DNA of 64,000 bases from Marinimicrobium sp050113635 (GCF_050113635.1 NZ_JBNJLT010000005.1:248001-312000), one strand, 5' to 3'; shown: positions 52,479 to 61,242, counted from the first letter of the stretch. A program made the numbers and translations. The notes: generated by a model from the sequence alone, not told the origin.

Positions 52479-53615
52479 CTAGTGGTTGTGGCCCGATTCG
52501 AATTCGCTCTTGAGCAAATCCGCTTTCAGTGTGAACCCGCCTTTGGCGACGTATTGTTCACCCGTCTCAAGTCCGGACTGGATGATGACCTGATCCCGGT
52601 CTTTTGCCCCGAGCGTTACCGGCCGGGGATGCCAGCTCTCCCCCTCGCGCACAAAAACCACCTGGCGGCCCTCATACTCAATCACGGCGGTCCGTGGAAC
52701 CACCACGCCCCCTTGCGACTCGGATAGCGTTACCTCGGCCTCAATGAACATTCCGGGCTTCCATTTGCCCGAAGCGTTGTCGAGGAAAACTCGGGCCAGG
52801 CCGGTGCGCACCTGCTCGCTGACCACGGGATCCAGGTAGTCGATCTTGGCATTGACGGGGTCGGGACCGAACGCTGTGGTGATTCGAACCGGCTGCCCCT
52901 TTTGCACGTGCCCTATCTGCCGTGGGTAGAGCGCAATATCAACCCAAAGCGTTGAGAGGTCCGCCACGAAAAACGCTGCGTCTGTAGGCTGGATCTGCTC
53001 GCCCAGCGTTGCGGACCGGTCGATGACCGTGCCACGTATGAGCGATTTTAGAGGGAATCGCTGTAGCGTTTGGGAGCTTTCACCGACGGCCAATGTATCG
53101 CCAGCGTCCACGGAATCACCGATTCGGGCACTGACATCGACAACCTGGGCCGGGTAGCGAGGGCTGACCCGGGCAACCGTTTCCTTGTTCAGGCGAACTT
53201 CACCGGGCAGGGAGACCGTCTGGCGGACTGTACCGGGACCGGCGATTCTGATTTCTCCACCCAACGCCTTTAACGTTTCGGCATCAACAGAGGCGCCCTG
53301 CGCTTCGTGTTCATCGTGACCTCCATGCCCTTCATGCGCGCCCTCAGTGGCCTCCTCGTGGTCTTTCTCGCCTTCATGACCCTGGTGGTCAGAGTGCTGC
53401 TCCTTGTTGCTGTGACTTTCTTGTTCACTGTGATCCTCGTGAGCACCGCTTTCCTCATGATCACTGGGCTCATCAGCACCGTGCTCCTGCTCGCCATGGG
53501 CTTCTTCACCGTGTGCTTCGTGATCGTCTTCCTGCGCTTGTAGGTTGATGCTTACGCCGGATAGGGTCAGCATCATACTGATCGTTAAAATCCAGACATT
53601 CGATAACGGCTTCAT
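52479..53615 (-). CDS. czcB: RND efflux adaptor with His-rich metal-binding lead (system 2)
   Basis: 378 residues: signal peptide ending about LQAQ, then from about residue 29 to 108 an extreme His/Glu/Asp stretch (EDDHEAHGEEAHGEQEHGA and on; more than 20 His) that should hold many metal ions in the periplasm, then the barrel-sandwich and beta-barrel parts (GTVRQTVSLPGEVRLNKETV, LIRGTVIDRSATLGEQI). This lead is absent in system 1. The start overlaps the outer-membrane gene stop by 4 nt. Ends in a His pair (GHNH). Confidence 0.9.
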   Translation of the reverse strand: MKPLSNVWILTISMMLTLSGVSINLQAQEDDHEAHGEEAHGEQEHGADEPSDHEESGAHEDHSEQESHSNKEQHSDHQGHEGEKDHEEATEGAHEGHGGHDEHEAQGASVDAETLKALGGEIRIAGPGTVRQTVSLPGEVRLNKETVARVSPRYPAQVVDVSARIGDSVDAGDTLAVGESSQTLQRFPLKSLIRGTVIDRSATLGEQIQPTDAAFFVADLSTLWVDIALYPRQIGHVQKGQPVRITTAFGPDPVNAKIDYLDPVVSEQVRTGLARVFLDNASGKWKPGMFIEAEVTLSESQGGVVVPRTAVIEYEGRQVVFVREGESWHPRPVTLGAKDRDQVIIQSGLETGEQYVAKGGFTLKADLLKSEFESGHNH

Positions 53616-54985
53616 GATTCACCTGCTTGTTCATTGTAGGGACGGGGCTCTGGTTCAGACGCTTCGTAGGGTTCTGTGGCCCCCTCGATTCCATTGGGGG
53701 CCAAGGTCCACTGTCCTGTCAGGCCCGTGCCAGTCAGTTGTTCCAGCGTTACCAGCGTTTGGTGGAAATTGACGGCCGCCTTGAGGGCATCACGCTCTAC
53801 CGCCAGACGTTCCCGCCGAGCGTCCACCAGTTCAAGATAGGTATACAAGCCCTCCCGATAACCTCTGCGAATGCTGTCAAGCGCGGCGCGCGCCGAAGGC
53901 AGTGCCTCACCTCGCAAGCGAAGCGCGGTGCTACGAAACACCTCAAGTTCCTGGTAAAGCCGCTGGATTCGGGCCATCAAATGCACCCGAGTGGCTTTCT
54001 CTTCCAGCGCTAGTTGCTCGTATTCCGCCCGACGGGCTCGGACTTCGCCCTGGTTGCGATCGCTGACGCCGAGCGGCATGGACAGGCTTAGGGTAAAGGC
54101 GTGGTCGTTGGTTTCCTGCACCTGCTTGACGCCTACTCCGACCCGAAGGTCCTGCCGACCCCGGGCCCGCGCCAGTTGCAATTCCGCTTCGCGCAGTCGT
54201 CTTTCGGTGATATAGCGGGACAGTTGCGGCGCGTTTTCCAGGTGACGACGAACCTGGTTGAACTCAGGCAGTGCCACAAGTTGGTACAAGTCGGCGCGGA
54301 CCTGTTCAAAATCCGGCTCGCTCTCTCCCCACTGAGCGGCCAGCGCCACTCGCGCGGACGCCAGTTGCTGCCGGGCCGAGTCTACGGCGAGCTCGGCCCG
54401 TGTGACCGCAATGGCCGAGCGTTGAAGTGAGGCGTCACTTGTTGTTCCCGCCTGGACACGCTGCCGGATGGTCTCCCGGCTTTCCCGCGCCAGTTCCAGC
54501 GACAGCTCCGCCAGTTGGATGTTTTGCTGGGCTTCGGCAACGCTGAGAAAGCGGCGTACAGTTTCCGCGAGCACCTGCCAGCGGACTTGCCGGTAGTCGC
54601 TGTCCACCAGATCGGTGCGGTAGCGGGCGACCTCCTCGCGCCGTCCGCGCTTACCGCCCAATTCGATCAGTTGGCTCAGCACCAGCGAGGCTTCGGCCGA
54701 GTCCGTACCGGCAAAGCGGCCGCTGCCGCCGATGTTTTCCACTTCAACGGCCAGTTCCGGATTGGGGATCAAACCCGCCTGGAGCTCACGGGCCTCTGCG
54801 GCGCGCCGACGGTAGGGAAACTGCGCCAGCTCGGGATGGCGTTCCAGTGTGTGGGCCAACGCTTCGTTCAGCGATAGGGGGGCTGAACCCGCTCCGGCGG
54901 GCGCGGCGGCCATGGCCAGCAGCAAAGCCCAGAGCCCCAATACCCCATGCCGCCCGGACGGACGGGTGAATAGAGAGTGAAACAT
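53612..54985 (-). CDS. czcC: RND efflux outer-membrane channel (system 2)
   Basis: 457-residue TolC-like factor with signal peptide (LWALLLAMAAAPAGAGS). Coiled-coil repeats with VEVENIGGSGRFAGTDSAEA and LVLSQLIELGGKRGRREEVA, closely parallel to system 1's protein. First structural gene of the second RND operon; the adaptor gene overlaps its 3' end, so the trio is tightly coupled. Confidence 0.9.
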   Translation of the reverse strand: MFHSLFTRPSGRHGVLGLWALLLAMAAAPAGAGSAPLSLNEALAHTLERHPELAQFPYRRRAAEARELQAGLIPNPELAVEVENIGGSGRFAGTDSAEASLVLSQLIELGGKRGRREEVARYRTDLVDSDYRQVRWQVLAETVRRFLSVAEAQQNIQLAELSLELARESRETIRQRVQAGTTSDASLQRSAIAVTRAELAVDSARQQLASARVALAAQWGESEPDFEQVRADLYQLVALPEFNQVRRHLENAPQLSRYITERRLREAELQLARARGRQDLRVGVGVKQVQETNDHAFTLSLSMPLGVSDRNQGEVRARRAEYEQLALEEKATRVHLMARIQRLYQELEVFRSTALRLRGEALPSARAALDSIRRGYREGLYTYLELVDARRERLAVERDALKAAVNFHQTLVTLEQLTGTGLTGQWTLAPNGIEGATEPYEASEPEPRPYNEQAGES

Positions 54986-55084
54986 GTGTTACCTGCCTGA
55001 TATTTCAGTGGTAGAAATGTGCCGATCTGCACCGGGTCAAGCGCCGGGCAAGAACAATCGACAGAGGATCTCTAGGGAGTGAAA

Positions 55085-55423
55085 TCAGGCAATGGGAGGG
55101 GGCACATCCGGTGCCATAAAATGCTGAGGGGGTAACGGCAGTTGTTCCGCCTGCCAGCGGTGACCGGTGGGCAGGTGAGATCCATACCCGCCCGTCTCAA
55201 CGAAAAACAGATGGGCGTGGGCGTGACAGCTATGGCTGTGAACGCAGCTACCCCCAGGGGGATGAGAGTGGTTGGCGTGGTCGGCGCTGACGTTACCGTC
55301 AGCGCTAGCCAAATGTTCCAACGCCGCCTCGTCTCCCGTCGCCAGCTCATGCAAATCCGCCGCGAACACGAGGTTCGCGACGGCTACCAGCATTAAAAAC
55401 AGGATCAGAGAGCTTTTCTTCAT
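55085..55423 (-). CDS. Small His-rich secreted protein (CzcI-like)
   Basis: 112 residues: signal peptide (LILFLMLVAVANLVFA), acidic part, then HANHSHPPGGSCVHSHSCHAH, a His/Cys cluster fit for metal binding, and a Pro-rich end. I take ATG at 55423 (MKKSSLIL) over the longer frame. It precedes czcC of system 2 as its Cys-rich counterpart precedes system 1. Likely a periplasmic metal-binding modulator. Confidence 0.65.
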   Translation of the reverse strand: MKKSSLILFLMLVAVANLVFAADLHELATGDEAALEHLASADGNVSADHANHSHPPGGSCVHSHSCHAHAHLFFVETGGYGSHLPTGHRWQAEQLPLPPQHFMAPDVPPPIA

Positions 55424-55495
55424 GTAGTTGAGTTTACTTGCAAGCAATCAGACAATACAACTCCTTTCCCGTTTACGGGACCGCGCGTCTGGCTG

Positions 55496-55669
55496 TCACG
55501 GTCCGCTAGCCGCCTTCGACAAGCCGTAGGCGATGACTTCCTTGTAGAGCGGATAGGCCTTCGAAGTCGAGGTCATCTCTTGAGTTGTGTGGAGTAGAGC
55601 CATGCCCGCATCACCTTGAAGATCAAGGGATTTGAAGTCAGGGCTAGCGGTTTGCAGCAACCTCTTCAT
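55496..55669 (-). CDS. Small hypothetical protein
   Basis: 57 residues starting MKRLLQTASPDFKSLDLQGD and ending VIAYGLSKAASGP. Soluble, no family recognised. Ribosome site is poor. It may be a plasmid-type fragment or chance frame. Confidence 0.3.
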   Translation of the reverse strand: MKRLLQTASPDFKSLDLQGDAGMALLHTTQEMTSTSKAYPLYKEVIAYGLSKAASGP

Positions 55670-55697
55670 GACTTACTTGGTCTGGAAACATCTGTAC

Positions 55698-55760
55698 CTG
55701 TACAGATTTTGGCGTCGGTTTGCGCAAAAAACGTTCTAACATCAGATAATGCTTTATTAT
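55698..55760 (+). repeat. 63-bp direct repeat, copy 2
   Basis: CTGTACAGATTTTGGCGTC ... AGATAATGCTTTATTAT; 53 of 63 identical to 46326-46388. With copy 1 it brackets the second metal block (9.3 kb). Confidence 0.8.
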
Positions 55761-55805
55761 CTTGGGTTAAATTAGGTCTATTCAAAGCTCCCATTACCGC
55801 CTAAT

Positions 55806-55845
55806 ATAGTACGTATATACATATTACGTATCACAGTACGAAATA
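55806..55845. promoter_or_regulatory. Palindromic site before tnpT (possible resolution core)
   Basis: TACGTA (55810-55815) and TACGTA (55825-55830) enclose an inverted TATACATAT-type core, followed by GTACG at 55837-55841. In Tn4651 the rst resolution site lies upstream of tnpT, so this is the best candidate here. It could also be the autoregulatory site for the KfrA-like protein. Confidence 0.5.
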
Positions 55846-55861
55846 AACAGGAGAGGACAGC

Positions 55862-56881
55862 ATGGCTCGTGGCGGTATCAACAAAGCATTGGTGGCCAAG
55901 GCCCATCAGGCCGTTCTAGCCAGGGGAGAAAACCCCTCCATTGACGCGATACGCATAGAGCTCGGTAATACCGGCTCCAAATCAACGATTCATCGCTATC
56001 TCAAAGAGCTGGAGGAGGAGGCGTCCACCAGACTCGATGATGAGGCCCTATTGAGCCAGCCCATTAAGGACCTCATTGCGCGCCTGGCATCGCGCCTACA
56101 GGAAGAGGCACACGACATCATCGATGAAAGTAAAAGCCGCTATGAACACCGGATCAAAGAGCTCTCTGACCGCTGCGCCGCGCTCACTCAAGAGGCTGGC
56201 CAACTGGCCGATCAGCAGACAGCGTTGAAATCGCGCCTTGATGAGACGAGTGAGCAATTGGCTGCCAAATCCGCGGCCTGCGATGCCTTAGATAAACAGC
56301 TCAACGAGGTGGGTCAGCGCGAGGCCAGCAGGGCGGCGCTGCTCAAGGAAAAGCAGGCTCATATCGAATCCCTTGAGGAAAAGCACCGTCACAGCCGGGA
56401 GGCACTGGAGCATTATCGTGAATCGGTGAAAGAGCAGAGGGATCAGGATCAGCGCCGGCATGAGCAACAAATTCAGCAGCTTCAGGCCGAGATTCGCACG
56501 TTAAACCAGACAATTTCCGTCAAGCAGGGCGATTTAACGCAGCTCAACAAGGACAACGCGCGCTTGGTCAGCGAGCTGAGCGCTGCACGCAAAGCAACAC
56601 AGGACCTCGAATCGAAGCTTAATCGGACTGACGCGAAGCTTGAAGATGCCAATAAGCAATTGCAAACCCAGTCGACGGATCTGCAGCAGTACGCCGACAG
56701 CGCTCAGCGCCAGGCCTCGCAAATTGATGAGCTGACGCAACGCCTTGAATCGGCGCAAAGCAAGGTGCAAGATTTTACCGTCAGCCAGGCCAAACTGGAG
56801 GCTGAGCTATCGGTTAAGAACGATATGATTGAGCGCCTAATGGCTGAAAACCGGCGCCAATATGACGAACCGGCCACGTAA
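55862..56881 (+). CDS. tnpT: TnpT-like / KfrA-type DNA-binding coiled-coil protein
   Basis: 339 residues. N-terminal KfrA-like winged helix (MARGGINKALVAKAHQAVLA, then PSIDAIRIELGNTGSKSTIHRY), followed by an unbroken coiled coil from about residue 65 to the end, rich in Gln, Glu and Lys. This matches TnpT, which assists TnpS in cointegrate resolution in Tn4651-like elements. AGGAGAGG is upstream. It reads toward the right end, which is 69 nt beyond its stop. Confidence 0.78.
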   Translation: MARGGINKALVAKAHQAVLARGENPSIDAIRIELGNTGSKSTIHRYLKELEEEASTRLDDEALLSQPIKDLIARLASRLQEEAHDIIDESKSRYEHRIKELSDRCAALTQEAGQLADQQTALKSRLDETSEQLAAKSAACDALDKQLNEVGQREASRAALLKEKQAHIESLEEKHRHSREALEHYRESVKEQRDQDQRRHEQQIQQLQAEIRTLNQTISVKQGDLTQLNKDNARLVSELSAARKATQDLESKLNRTDAKLEDANKQLQTQSTDLQQYADSAQRQASQIDELTQRLESAQSKVQDFTVSQAKLEAELSVKNDMIERLMAENRRQYDEPAT

Positions 56882-56949
56882 GCGGGAGGTGATCCAGGAT
56901 TGCTTCTAGATGTCCAATATTTTCCTTTAAAATCAATGAGATGTAGAGT

Positions 56950-56987
56950 TAGTGGCTGGATTTTACAGCTTTACCGGCCGGACCTCC
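56950..56987 (-). repeat. Right terminal inverted repeat (IRR)
   Basis: Inverse complement of 29880-29917 with two mismatches; outer end GGACCTCC. The CCTGTGG direct repeat runs 56986-56992. Confidence 0.92.
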
Positions 56988-57046
56988 TGTGGGTTATCCG
57001 GTGATTTTGTAACAAATGTAACTCCTGTGGCATAAGTCGGCTTTAT

Positions 57047-57061
57047 TGATAATAATTATCA
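57047..57061. promoter_or_regulatory. Fur box
   Basis: TGATAATAATTATCA is a perfect 7-1-7 inverted repeat matching the Fur consensus. It lies 51 nt before the flavodoxin start and 60 nt right of the transposon end. Fe-Fur should repress the gene, giving flavodoxin under iron limitation. Confidence 0.85.
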
Positions 57062-57111
57062 TTACATTAGCTGAATCCCATTGGCGTGGGTGTGATCACA
57101 GGAGTTTTATT

Positions 57112-57675
57112 TTGTCTTCCTTGCACGATTCATCCTTACATAATGCGAACGTAGCACTGATTTTTGGCACCGATACCGGGAACACCGAAGAAGTTGGCGA
57201 TAAAATTTGTACCGCTCTAGCGGCTCACGGCATCCACGCCGACATGATCAATGTGGTGGACGTTTCCGCCGAGCAGCTTGAGGCGTTTGATATGCTGATT
57301 ATGGGGATTCCTACCTGGGATTTTGGCGGTATTCAGGCCGACTGGGAGAACTTCGAAGAAGACATCCTCTCCAGCCGACTCAGCGGTAAAACGGTGGCGC
57401 TGTACGGGTTGGGCGATCAATTTGGCTACGGGTTTTACTTTCTCGACGCCATGGGCTGGCTGAATGAGCGCGTGCTGAAAGCCGGTGCGCAAACCATCGG
57501 CGCCTGGCCCACCGACGGTTACGACTTCGACGAGTCCAAAGCGGTGAATGCGGATAATTCCCTCTTTTGCGGACTGGCCATCGACGAGGATCAGCAGTTC
57601 GAGTTCACCGATCAACGCATTCAACAATGGGTGGATCAGATCGTGAGTGAGTACAGCCGAGCGAACGCGGCGTAA
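57112..57675 (+). CDS. Flavodoxin, iron-regulated
   Basis: FMN electron carrier replacing ferredoxin in low iron. About 187 residues (long-chain type): phosphate loop GTDTGNTEEVGDKI, first FMN loop MGIPTWDFGGIQADWENF with the stacking Trp, second loop YGLGDQFGYGFYF. The start is TTG at 57112 with CAGGAG 8 nt upstream; the longer frame runs through the Fur box and is not used. Transposon insertion upstream spared the Fur box but replaced what lay beyond. Confidence 0.92.
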   Translation: MSSLHDSSLHNANVALIFGTDTGNTEEVGDKICTALAAHGIHADMINVVDVSAEQLEAFDMLIMGIPTWDFGGIQADWENFEEDILSSRLSGKTVALYGLGDQFGYGFYFLDAMGWLNERVLKAGAQTIGAWPTDGYDFDESKAVNADNSLFCGLAIDEDQQFEFTDQRIQQWVDQIVSEYSRANAA

Positions 57676-57694
57676 ACCGGCTGCGTCGTCAAGC

Positions 57695-57722
57695 AGCCCG
57701 ACCTTCACCGGGCGGGCTTTTC
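57695..57722 (+). terminator. Flavodoxin terminator
   Basis: AGCCCG (57695-57700) pairs with CGGGCT (57713-57718), followed by TTTT. It overlaps the 3' end of the convergent rhomboid gene. Confidence 0.6.
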
Positions 57723-58847
57723 TCCCTGTAACCGCGCGCGAAAACGCTTGAAACGATCCAGGTGAATTTCCGGGCGGTTTAACAGATCAAGCATAGGGTT
57801 GCGCGCCCTCACCCACCGGTTCATTAGCAAACCAACGAGCAAGCCAAACGCAAATCCACCGAGGTGCGCCCAATAGGCTACGCCTACATCGCCCATCCAC
57901 ATTCCCAGGATGTTGGTTCCGCTCCAGATCAGGAAGTACCAGTGCGGTGCCACTTTCACCTGGAATACAAAGACCATGAACGTCAGGCTGGCATAGCGGA
58001 ACCACACCAGGTACATACCAAACAGCGCGGCAATCGCGCCACTGGCACCGACCAATAACAACGGCCCGGAACCGGTATCGAAAAACGCCCACTCGGTCAG
58101 CGCGGCGACCACACCCGACACGAGATAGAGCGCGAGATAACGCCAATGGCCCACCGCATCCTCCACATTATCGCCAACGATCCAGAGGAAATACATATTG
58201 CCGATCAGATGCAACCAGCTGCCGTGCATAAACTGACTGGTGACCAACTGTGCCGTTTGCAACAAGCCGTTCGGTGTTTCGCTGTTGAAGCCCAGTGTCA
58301 TTAACAGGCGCAGTTCGAGATCCGCCGAAAACTGACCCACCACAAAGAGGATCGTACACAGCGCTATGATGCTCCAGGTCATCCAGGGTGTGATGTGCGG
58401 CTTGAGGTTGTACTCAACAGGCATGCGCGTCAAAAACTGAAACACCCAGGAGCGCCAGCTCACCGATTGCTTCAGATGATTCAATGCCCGCTGCATCTGG
58501 GGCGAATGCAGGGCACCCTGCACCTCTTCCCGGTCGAGCCAGATGCCATTGCACGTTGGGCAGCAGTCCACCTCCACCTCGTATTGTTCGAGAAGATGAA
58601 AGCGCTCCATAAACTTGCTGCACCGCAGACACAGCCGGTCACCGAGGCCGACTTTGTCGCCCAGGAATTCCTCGTGGTTGTAGCGCTCAATATTGTCGTG
58701 TTTATGCACGATGGCACGGTTCAATGAACCGTCTTCAAACCACACGCCTTTGCAGTCACGGCATTCGAGAACACGCTGACGCGCTACACGGGATTCAACC
58801 AGCGTGTAGGTGACACAGTGGGGACAACGGGATTTTGACGACGCCAC
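57705..58847 (-). CDS. Rhomboid intramembrane protease with zinc-ribbon N-terminus
   Basis: 380 residues. The N-terminal 110 residues carry two TFIIB-like zinc ribbons: CPHC with CRDCKGVW, then CLRC with CCPTCNGIWLD. Then six TMs of rhomboid: HGSWLHLIGNMYFLWIVG, catalytic Ser in VGASGAIAALFGMY and catalytic His in AHLGGFAFGLL. It cuts membrane proteins; the ribbon may recruit substrate. GTG at 58847 with GGAG upstream. Convergent with flavodoxin. Confidence 0.92.
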   Translation of the reverse strand: MASSKSRCPHCVTYTLVESRVARQRVLECRDCKGVWFEDGSLNRAIVHKHDNIERYNHEEFLGDKVGLGDRLCLRCSKFMERFHLLEQYEVEVDCCPTCNGIWLDREEVQGALHSPQMQRALNHLKQSVSWRSWVFQFLTRMPVEYNLKPHITPWMTWSIIALCTILFVVGQFSADLELRLLMTLGFNSETPNGLLQTAQLVTSQFMHGSWLHLIGNMYFLWIVGDNVEDAVGHWRYLALYLVSGVVAALTEWAFFDTGSGPLLLVGASGAIAALFGMYLVWFRYASLTFMVFVFQVKVAPHWYFLIWSGTNILGMWMGDVGVAYWAHLGGFAFGLLVGLLMNRWVRARNPMLDLLNRPEIHLDRFKRFRARLQGEKPAR

Positions 58848-58962
58848 CTATTCGATCTCCATAAAACATGCACCGACATGACTCTGCGATTAAGAACACG
58901 CGGCGGATTCTGCCGGAATTTCACCGGGTTTCCAAAAGGGATGTGTTGAACTGTGAAACGAG

Positions 58963-61242
58963 TCACTGTCCCTCAGTTGGCGTCCACCAGTCCGGCAGCA
59001 GGCGTTGTACTTCGTTGCGGCAAAAGCGATCATCAATCAGATACACCACGCCGGAATCCTGCTCGCTGCGAATCACACGCCCGGCCGCTTGAACAACCTT
59101 GCGCAAGCCCGGGTACAGGTAGGTGTCGTTGTAGCCTTCTCCAAACAAGGTATGCAGCCGTGCCTTCAAGGCTTCATTAATCGGGTTCACTTGTGGCAGG
59201 CCCAGCGTCGCCACAAACGCGCCGATCAATCGCTGGCCGGGTAGATCAATGCCCTCGCCAAATGCGCCGCCCAGCACGGCCAGCCCGATGCCCTGCCCCT
59301 CGCTGTGAAACTGCTCGACAAAGGCCTGGCGATCCGCTTCGCTCATTTGCCGTCGCTGTGCCCGAACGGGCAGGCTCGCGTAATGCGCCTGCAGGTAGTC
59401 CTGCACTTGCTGCAAGTAGTGATAACTGCTGAAAAACGCCAGATAGTTACCCGGCTGCCGCTGGTATTGCTCATGAATCAGCGCGGCAATCGGGGCGACC
59501 GACGCTTCCCGATCCGCGTAGCGTGTGGAAATGTGACGGGCAATGTGAACGCGCAACTGCCCGGCTTTAAAAGGTGATGGCATGGACATGGCCACGGTGT
59601 TGTCGGGCAGCCCCAGCAAATCCCGGTAGTAACGGGACGGTTGCAACGTGGCGGAAAACAGGGTGGCGCTGTGGGCCGCTTCAAATCTGGGGCGCAGCCG
59701 TTCGCTGGGCACCAGGTTGCGTAAACTCACCACCGTCCCCCTGGCGCGGCGACTGCTGGACCCTCGCGATGAACCCCATTCGACGTCGCAGAGAAAGTGC
59801 ACGTCGTCGAAGAGATCCGCCACCCGGATAAATTGCGTGGCATCAAAGTAAAACCGCATCAAATCACTGTCGAGGGCAAACGGGTGCTCCGTCAGGTAGT
59901 CGCTGATGGCGGCGGTGGCCAGCTGCAAGCTCTGGAGCAATGCCTCCGGCAAACCGGCCTGCACGATGAACGCCTCTCCCTCAGGCTGCTCACGGTTCAG
60001 GGCGTTCCACTGCCGGTTCACACGCTCCAGTGCGGTCTTGAGCGCCTTGGGGGCCTGCTTCTTGACTGCCCGAAAGACGTGTTGATCCAGGCTGGCGGAA
60101 TACATACTGCGGGCGCGTTCCACCAGGTTGTGCGCTTCGTCCACCAGTACCGCCGTGCGCCAGCCTTGCTGGGTGGTGAGCGCGTAAAGCATGGCGCTCT
60201 GATCGAAAAAGTAGTTGTAATCACCGATGACCAGATCGCTCCAGCGCGCCATTTCCTGAGAAAGGTAATAGGGGCAGATATGGTGTTTTAACGCCAGCTC
60301 GCGCAGACGCGCCTGGTCGAGCACTGTCTCGTGCACTGCGTCTTGCCGCGCCGCAGGCAGCCGGTCATAAAAGCCTTCTGCCAACGGGCAGGACTCGCCG
60401 TGACAGGCTTTATCCGGATGCTCGCAGCTCTTTTCCCGGGCCACCAGCTCCAGAGTCCGCAGCTCCGGCAGGTTAAGTTTTGCCGCGCTTTCCAGCGCCA
60501 ATTGCCGTCCCGGCGTTTTGGCTGTCAGAAACAGCAGTTTATCCAGCCGCTGCGGTGCGATGGCTTTTACCAGAGGAAAGAGTGTGCCCAGCGTTTTACC
60601 GATACCCGTTGGCGCTTCCGCCAACAGGCATCGGCCGCTGGCCGCGCCCCGATAAACCGCCTCGGACAGTGGCCGCTGGCCGTGGCGGAACGTGGCATAA
60701 GGAAAATCCAGGGCCGTCGCCGACTGGTGAAGCGCCTCGCGGTGGTGTAATTCCTGGCGCGCCCAACTTAAAAATTCCTTACATTTTTCTTTAAAGAAAT
60801 TCTCTAACTCATTGCTATTAAAGGATTCCTTTAGCAAATCCTCTTGTTGAGAAACCACATTAAAATACACCAGAGCAATATCCAGCTGTGCCAGCGCCTC
60901 CGACTGGCACAGCAGCCAGCCGTACAGCTTGGCCTGGGCCCAGTGCAGCTCCCGGTGGTTGGCGGGCATCAAGGCCAGATCACCGCGAAAGGTCTTGATT
61001 TCCTCCAGGCGGTTTCGCTCTGGGTCATAGCCATCCGCCCTGCCCCGCACGGTCAGTTCTTCATAGTGGCCACTCAGGAACACCTCCGTTCGATACGTTC
61101 CGCCGCGCCGGCGCGTCACAATCTGGTGTCCCTCCATGCCCTCGCGCGCCGTGGGCGACGGGGTAAAGCGCAGATCGAGATCTCCGGCTTTTGCGGTAAA
61201 CTCGCACAATGCCCGCACCGATACCGTGTAGTGCTCAGTCAT
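58963..61242 (-). CDS. Rad3/DinG-like helicase with N-terminal nuclease domain
   Basis: 759 residues from ATG 61242. Residues 1-190 resemble a PD-(D/E)xK nuclease: VRGRADGYD, RLEEIKT (E-x-K) and QAKLYGWLL. The helicase has Walker A APTGIGKTLGT, four Cys of a 4Fe-4S cluster (KSCEHPDKACHGESC and HHICPY), DEAH box VLVDEAHNLVE, and motif VI QAAGRVIRSEQD. This is an XPD-type 5'-3' helicase joined to a nuclease. Its start overlaps the FAN1-like stop by 8 nt (ATGACTGA), so both are coupled. A 100-nt AT-rich patch (60768-60870) is unlike the rest. Confidence 0.88.
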   Translation of the reverse strand: MTEHYTVSVRALCEFTAKAGDLDLRFTPSPTAREGMEGHQIVTRRRGGTYRTEVFLSGHYEELTVRGRADGYDPERNRLEEIKTFRGDLALMPANHRELHWAQAKLYGWLLCQSEALAQLDIALVYFNVVSQQEDLLKESFNSNELENFFKEKCKEFLSWARQELHHREALHQSATALDFPYATFRHGQRPLSEAVYRGAASGRCLLAEAPTGIGKTLGTLFPLVKAIAPQRLDKLLFLTAKTPGRQLALESAAKLNLPELRTLELVAREKSCEHPDKACHGESCPLAEGFYDRLPAARQDAVHETVLDQARLRELALKHHICPYYLSQEMARWSDLVIGDYNYFFDQSAMLYALTTQQGWRTAVLVDEAHNLVERARSMYSASLDQHVFRAVKKQAPKALKTALERVNRQWNALNREQPEGEAFIVQAGLPEALLQSLQLATAAISDYLTEHPFALDSDLMRFYFDATQFIRVADLFDDVHFLCDVEWGSSRGSSSRRARGTVVSLRNLVPSERLRPRFEAAHSATLFSATLQPSRYYRDLLGLPDNTVAMSMPSPFKAGQLRVHIARHISTRYADREASVAPIAALIHEQYQRQPGNYLAFFSSYHYLQQVQDYLQAHYASLPVRAQRRQMSEADRQAFVEQFHSEGQGIGLAVLGGAFGEGIDLPGQRLIGAFVATLGLPQVNPINEALKARLHTLFGEGYNDTYLYPGLRKVVQAAGRVIRSEQDSGVVYLIDDRFCRNEVQRLLPDWWTPTEGQ

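Larger units (their letters stand above)
29880..56987. mobile_element. Tn3-family metal-resistance transposon (27.1 kb)
   Basis: Terminal inverted repeats at 29880-29917 and 56950-56987 match at 36 of 38 positions. The direct repeat CCTGTGG flanks it (29875-29881 and 56986-56992), overlapping the two outermost repeat bases, so the exact ends are uncertain by 2 nt while a 5-bp Tn3-type duplication fits inside. Contents: tnpA and a tyrosine recombinase at the left, a TnpT-like gene at the right, and between them a toxin-antitoxin pair, two RND efflux systems, three CDF-type transporters, two MerR regulators, PII-like, DsbA-like, CYP152 and exchanger genes. It resembles the Tn4651/Tn5041 branch in using TnpS/TnpT. 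Confidence 0.9.
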
